Source: Manihot esculenta
Taxonomy: Eukaryota; Streptophyta; Magnoliopsida; Malpighiales; Euphorbiaceae
Length of the DNA stretch: 64,000 nucleotides
Assembly (NCBI RefSeq): GCF_001659605.2
Contig: NC_035177.2
Span: forward strand, 4,898,611-4,962,610
Direction: 5' to 3'
Numbering within the stretch: position 1 is the stretch's first letter; each line of letters opens with the position of its first letter. Of the stretch, positions 58,709 through 64,000 are shown in pieces. The position numbers were made by a program, and so were the translations under genes. A model generated the notes under the pieces. The model did not search any database and was not told where the DNA came from. It was given only the letters and a program-made list of their open reading frames with translations.

Positions 58709-60858
58709 TCTCCCTTCAGACCCACGTCATCTGGTACACACAATCTATTCCCATAGCGGAGGATCCCCTTGCTGTCAAATCTGAACTCTTCGTTCTTGCC
58801 TGACTGAACAGTCTTGGCAATCTTCACTAACTCTGGGTCCTCATGCTGTTTCTGAGCCACCTGCTCCAGAAACATAGGTGTCACTCTCATCTGGGCTATC
58901 AAAGCACCTGTACCAGACAAATCCAATTGCAAACCTTCATTAATGAGCTTGTGAAACTCTTTCACCACCGGCCTCCTCTCTGCTGTGACATGGGATAGAC
59001 TGCCAAGTGATTTCCAGCTTAGGGCGTCTGCCACAACATTCGCCTTACCCGGATGGTACTGAATTTTGCAATCATAGTCACTAAGCAGTTCTACCCATCT
59101 TCTTTGTCTCAGATTCAACTCCCTCTAACTCAAGATGTATTGCAAGCTTTTATGATCTGTGAAGATCTCACATTTAACCCCATAGAGGTAATGCCTCCAC
59201 ATCTTAAGTGCAAAGATTACTGCTGCCATCTCTAGGTCATGTGTAGGGTAATTCAACTCGTGCTTCTTCAACTGCCTAGAAGCATAAGCAATCACCCTTT
59301 CATTCTACATCAGCACACAACCCAGTCCCACTCGGGACACATCACAATACACTGTGAAGTCTTCATTACTGGTAGGCAGAGCTAACACCGGTGTCGATGT
59401 CAACCTTTTCTTCAGCTCTTAGAAACTCTCTTCACACTGGTCAGTCCACACAAACCTCTGGTTCTTCTTAGTCAGTCTGGTCATAGGAGCTGCAATCTTA
59501 GAGAAGTCCTAAACGAACCTCCTGTAGTAACCTGCCAAACCCAAAAAGCTCTTGATCTCTATCACTAAAGTGGGTCTAGGCCAGTTAGCTACAGCTTCCA
59601 CCTTCTTGGGGTCCACTTCGATTCCATTTTCTGACACCACATGCCCCAAGAATGAAATGCTCCTCAACCAGAACTCGCACTTAAAGAACTTGGCATACAA
59701 GCCGTGTTCCCTCAAGGTCTGCAAGACTAACCTCAGATGATGGGCATGCTCCTCTGCATTCATGGAGTACACTAAGATATCATCTATGAAGACAATAATG
59801 AAACGATCCAGATACTGACTGAAAACTCTGTTCATGAGATCCATGAATGCTGCAGGGGCATTGGTTAACCCAAATGGCATCACAAGGAACTCACAGTGCC
59901 CATATCTAGTCCTGAATGCCATCTTCGGCACATCTTCTTCTCTTATCCTCAGCTGATGGTACCCGGATCTCAGATCTATCTTAGAGAAACAACCTGCTCC
60001 TGCTAACTGGTCGAATAGATCGTCAATCCTAGGCAATGGGTACTTGTTCTTGGTAGTGACTTTGTTCAACTGCCTGTAGTCGATACAAAGTCTAAGGGAT
60101 CCATCCTTCTTTCTCACAAACAGCACTGGAGCACCCCAAGGTGAGGTACTCGGTCGGATGAAACCCTTGCCTACCAGCTCTTGCAACTGCTCTTTAAGCT
60201 CCTTCAATTCTGCTGGTGCCATCCTGTAGGGAGGGATAGAGATCGGTCTGGTTCCAGGCATCAATTCAATTTCGAACTCTATCTCCCTAGCAGGTGGTAA
60301 ACCTGGCAGCTCATCTGGGAAGACATCTAAAAACTCACGGACCACGGGCACTGAGGCGGGCTCTCTGACATGACTATCCAGCTCTCTCACATGAGCTCGA
60401 AAACCCTGACAACCCCTCCTGAGCAACCTACGAGCCTGTAGGGTTAATATCAAACCTCTAGGTGTACCCCTCCGGTCTCCTCTGAAGACAACCTCTGACC
60501 CATCCTGACCTCTGAACCTGACTACCTTGTCTCTGCAGTCCAAGGTAACACCATGGGTAGATAGCCAATCCATCCCTAGAATGACGTCAAAATCTATCAA
60601 ATCTAGAACCACAAGGTCGGCTGAAAGGCATCTCCCCTCAATAAAAACTGGACTACACTGGCAGACTGACTCTGCCACTGACGGGTCACACTTGGGTCCA
60701 CTGACCCATAGGGGATACTCCAACCCAGAGACCATTAAACCCAACCTCTCGACGGCTCTCGGATCAATAAAAGAATGAGATGCATCAGGGTTCATTAAGG
60801 CATAAACATCTGAACAACCAATGATGAGATTACCTGACACCACAGTGTTTGATGCATT
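58709..60858 (-). pseudogene. Element A pol, N-terminal part: protease, RT and RNase H
   Basis: Protease ([14 protein letters not shown]) is followed by RT ([25 protein letters not shown]) in an open stretch 60843-59509. RNase H follows with in-frame stops at 59509-59511, 59419-59421, 59305-59307 and 59125-59127, then [11 protein letters not shown]. It ends at the B insertion point and continues at 39804 beyond B. Two of the stops stand where element C has Gln, so they look like CAG to TAG changes. Confidence 0.85.
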
Positions 60859-60864
60859 TGCCTC

Positions 60865-62436
60865 CTACTGTGTCATGGTGAAGATCCGTGCTGGAGCTGA
60901 TGGACCTTCACCCCTGAAACTCGCTGAAGAAGAGGCTGCCCCTCTCCCCCTGCCTCTGCCACTGGCCTGCGTCGTGGCTGGGGCTACTGGCTGAGCCACA
61001 CTACCAGAAGCTGTCTGCTGGGACTGAGCCACAAAAGCTGCTCTAGGACACTCCCGTGCCATGTGTCCCTCCTGCCCACATCTGAAGCAGGCTGTCGTCC
61101 CAAACCGACATATTCCCTTGTGCGACTTTCCACATTTCATACATACTGCACTGTTTGCACCTGAGCTCGAGCCACCTCCTAATCCCAAACTTGACTTGAT
61201 CTTGTTCCAGAACTTGTTCTTCTTTGACTTTTTGGTGGTACTGCTCCACCTCTTACTGCCTGAAGCTGCTGAACTCAAAGAAGAGGGATCTAACTTTCCC
61301 CCACCTGGGGTCTTGGAACCAGAAGGCTGTGCCACAGACTGCTTAACTTTCCCTTCAATGATTGCACTAGCCTCCATTCTCCGGGCCATATCCACTATGG
61401 CATGAAAACTCTCCCTCTCTGCTGACTGGATCAAGGAGGAATACCTAGAATAAAGCCTCATGATATACCTCCTAGCCTTCTTCTGATCTGTGTCAAGATT
61501 TTGCCCAGCAAACGGCAACAACTCCAAGAATCTATCTGTGTACTCATCTACACTCATCTCCTCCATCTGCCTTAACTGCTCGAATTCAATCATCTTTAAC
61601 TCCCTTGAGCTATCAGGGAAAGCCCATCCTGCAAACTCATTAGCAAACTCCTCCCATGATAGGCTATCCAACCTCGGGTTCACATAGTTTTTAAACCAAT
61701 CTCTGGCCTTCTTGCACTTCAGTGTGAACCCAGCCATCTGAATGGCTCTACTATCATCAGCTCCTATCTCATCTGTAATCATCTTGACCCCCCCAAAATA
61801 CTCAAACGGGTCATCACCTGTTTCATACTGGGGAGCACCCAACTTCATGTAATCGGTCATCTTGACCTTGCTCCCTCCAGATGAGCTAGGTTTAGGTACT
61901 TGGGTTTCTGGGACAGTAGGTTCTGCTGGTGGTGGAGGAGGTGCAACATCCCCTGGGTTAGGGTTAGTTGTACCTGGATGAAAGGATGGGGGTGGGTACA
62001 TAGGGTACTGTGGGTATGGTGGGTAGAAAGGTGGGTATGGCATGTGAGGAGGATAAGGGTTAAAACTGGGGTAATCCGATGTACCTCCCATCGAATACCC
62101 GGGATTCTGTGAAAAGGGTGGGTACTGGGGTGGCTGAACAAACCCCGAGGCCTGAGTGCCTCCTTGAGACTCTCCCATGCCCTCTTCCGACATGCTCACA
62201 CCAAGACTACCATCCCTCCTCTGATCCACATCCATATCATCCCCCACATCTTCTGATATTCCACCTTGAACTGTTCCCCTTCTGCTCACATCAAAAGACC
62301 TTCTAGGGTCCCTTGATGTTCTCTCCCTACTAGATCTGCAGGACATTGCCCTAGGCAATGCAGGGGGACGGGCATCCGTACCCTCATCCTAATGTGGTAC
62401 TCTAGTCAATCGTGCAGATTGACGAATTCCTCTCAT
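60865..62436 (-). pseudogene. Element A gag
   Basis: Gag with an ATG at 62436 (MRGIRQSARLTRVP). A TAG at codon 16 (62389-62391) is followed by a long open stretch to 60865. It has a Pro/Tyr-rich region (about 61980-62110), a gag domain (KKARDWFKNYV), a Ser/Lys linker and a CCHC knuckle CFRCGQEGHMARECP. Another TAG (60865-60867) separates it from protease in the same frame; since the frame continues without shift this is probably a mutated codon rather than a designed stop. Confidence 0.85.
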
Positions 62437-62683
62437 CTTGCTTTACTGAAAAAAAACAGCACACATCATGCAAAATATTAGCATCAAATGGTTCATGTGG
62501 AAACACATGAACCCACATCACATACATAGCATATCATCAATGCACATGCATAAAATCATGGCATTTCACATCATTAATCAAGATAGGACTCTACATCCTA
62601 TCCTAGTGGATATGATTTTTCCTATTGTCCTTGACCTTCTAGAACACCTATGAGCCCGACACTCTCTAGGTCCGACCATATGA
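62437..62683 (-). other. Element A leader between primer site and gag
   Basis: Untranslated internal leader; no further feature seen. Confidence 0.6.
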
Positions 62684-62701
62684 ACCTAGGGCTCTGATAC
62701 T
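62684..62701 (-). other. Primer binding site of element A
   Basis: The minus strand reads AGTATCAGAGCCCTAGG four bases inside the 5' LTR, an initiator-Met-type site with one mismatch. Confidence 0.75.
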
Positions 62702-62705
62702 AAAG

Positions 62706-64000
62706 TGTAACGACCCGGAAACCGGACCGCTACCGGCGCTAGGATCCAGATCGGCATAAGGCCGCCGGGACCCGCAGCAAGCCTAACATACATCCTGTAT
62801 ACCTGTTAAATCCCATACATGATCAAACATAAACATAAAACTTTAAACTTATTCTTTTATTTGCCAAGCTCAACCTGTGCATGCAAAACTCATAAACACA
62901 AAACCCCACACAGGAGCCCTCATCAAATGCTCCAATAGGGCAACATCTTATACATTAAGCTTGGTTTACATAAACATCATTAAAACTCTTCATTAAAAAG
63001 TTCATATGAAAAAGGAATTAACTTTACATATTAGGGTCAAGCACAACTCTAAACCTCCATATACATCATTACATTACATTACTGTTCAACACTATTCATT
63101 ACATCATATTCTTTCTCATGTCCACTTACTAGCTATTACATACATAAAACTTTCTACTCTAGCTGACTTCCAGGACTGTCTCGTACCTACAAACCAGGGG
63201 GATTAAGGGAACGGGGTGAGCTACTAGAGCCTAGTGAGCAGAATAGTAAAACATTATATTTAAAAACATATTATCTCATGGAATGCATCACATCACAAAC
63301 AAATCACATCAAGGATGAACTTGTCACCAATAGCCCTCTACATAACGTTCCAAGGTGCCAGGGGCATAGAATGGGCCTCACTGGTCTTTCATACCGTATC
63401 ATCACCATATCATATCATATCATAGGGAGGGCTAAAGGATCATCCAACATTCATCCACATCATCATCATATTATGCAATGCAACATATTCGTGAATTCTA
63501 ATGCAAACATCCTAATATATCACATGGTATTCGTGATGCATGAACATGCTCAAATTTATTTATTTGCTTTGAAAATAAAAGTCCATTCTACTCACCTCAG
63601 GCTAGCTCTGAAAAGACACTGAAGTAGCTATCTCACTGCTAGGGTCCTCGGTTCCTCGGGTCCGAACCTACACAGGTGGACTCAAATGAGGGACCAACAT
63701 ACATAAACATGACTCTAAACTACTCCCCAAAAATCCCCTAAAACACCTTAAAACAATCATAGAAATCATGCAAAGGAAGGCTGAACAGGGCACTTTCGGC
63801 GGCAGGTTTGGCGGTCGAAAGTCCCTCCAGAGCCAAAAGTCATGCACCTTCGGCGGCATTTTCGGCGGTCGAAGGTTCCTTCCAAATCCGAAACTCGTGC
63901 ATGTTTGGCGGCACTTTCGGCGGCCGAAACTCCTCTCCAGAGCCGAAAGTCCACTTTCGGGGGCAGGGTTCGGCAGCCAAAAGTTTGCCTCCACAGGCAG
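62706..64000 (-). repeat. Element A 5' LTR, truncated by the window end
   Basis: Starts TGTAACGACCCGG in plus-strand reading and matches 36146 onward with about 4% substitutions. It carries only one copy of the TAGAATGGGCCTCACTGGT module (63367). The motif cluster at 63790-64000 keeps one perfect TTCGGCGGCCGAA (63916). Confidence 0.9.

Larger units (their letters stand above)
36146..64000 (-). mobile_element. Element A: Tekay-like Gypsy retrotransposon, nested host, cut by the window end
   Basis: A minus-strand element. Its 3' LTR is at 36146-38441, its 5' LTR starts at 62706 and leaves the window. Gag, protease, RT, RNase H and integrase run from 62436 down to 38584, interrupted by element B. 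Integrase after RNase H defines Gypsy; long LTRs and a chromodomain-like C-terminus suggest Tekay (Del). The LTRs differ at roughly 4% over the first 570 bp compared by eye, and about nine premature stops are scattered through the coding region. This is an old, dead copy. Confidence 0.9.

Noticed and set aside
60865..60867. TAG between gag and protease of element A as a programmed read-through stop
   Set aside because: The frame continues without shift and A has many other stops, so a chance mutation is the simpler reading.

Overview
This is a 64 kb piece of a plant nuclear chromosome, almost certainly from a eudicot. The background is AT-rich, genes are sparse and carry introns, and more than half the window is LTR retrotransposons. 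Gene content and repeat style suggest a woody dicot, possibly Euphorbiaceae (cassava or rubber type); that placement is a guess from memory and was not tested.

Two host genes are convincing, both on the minus strand. The first (5590-9022) is a seven-exon G-type lectin S-receptor-like kinase; its exons join in frame to an 820-residue RD kinase. The second (24514-25392) is an intronless AT-hook nuclear-localized (AHL23-like) DNA-binding protein of 292 residues, with a short upstream ORF overlapping its start codon. AT-rich DNA around them holds small non-autonomous elements: three members of a hAT-type MITE family, one short tRNA-derived SINE with a 15-bp target duplication, a TRIM-like element, and microsatellites.

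Between the two genes lies a complete Copia element (12524-17912). It has one uninterrupted 1544-codon polyprotein, two 375-bp LTRs that look identical by eye, a 5-bp target duplication, and TA...CT termini instead of TG...CA.

From about 31 kb rightward the window is a graveyard and a nest. First come two LINE relics, an Athila-like LTR end and a Copia relic. Then comes part of an LTR (F, plus strand) interrupted by a large Tekay-like Gypsy element A (minus strand, 36146 to beyond the window end). Element A is split by an Athila-like Gypsy element B (39805-58708, minus strand). Element B is split by a second Tekay-like Gypsy element C (42279-52180, plus strand). B and C each have perfect 5-bp target duplications in the window. 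LTR-to-LTR divergence falls with depth (A about 4%, B about 1.4%, C one difference in 2547 bp), as the nesting order requires.

The most unusual signal is a 13-bp near-palindrome, TTCGGCGGCCGAA. It recurs in the LTRs of A and F, in the LTRs of the unrelated element B, and inside B's coding sequence, where it encodes an RPPN repeat between protease and reverse transcriptase. It was not seen in C or in the intact Copia. B also lacks any integrase domain, which suggests it moved with help from a relative.
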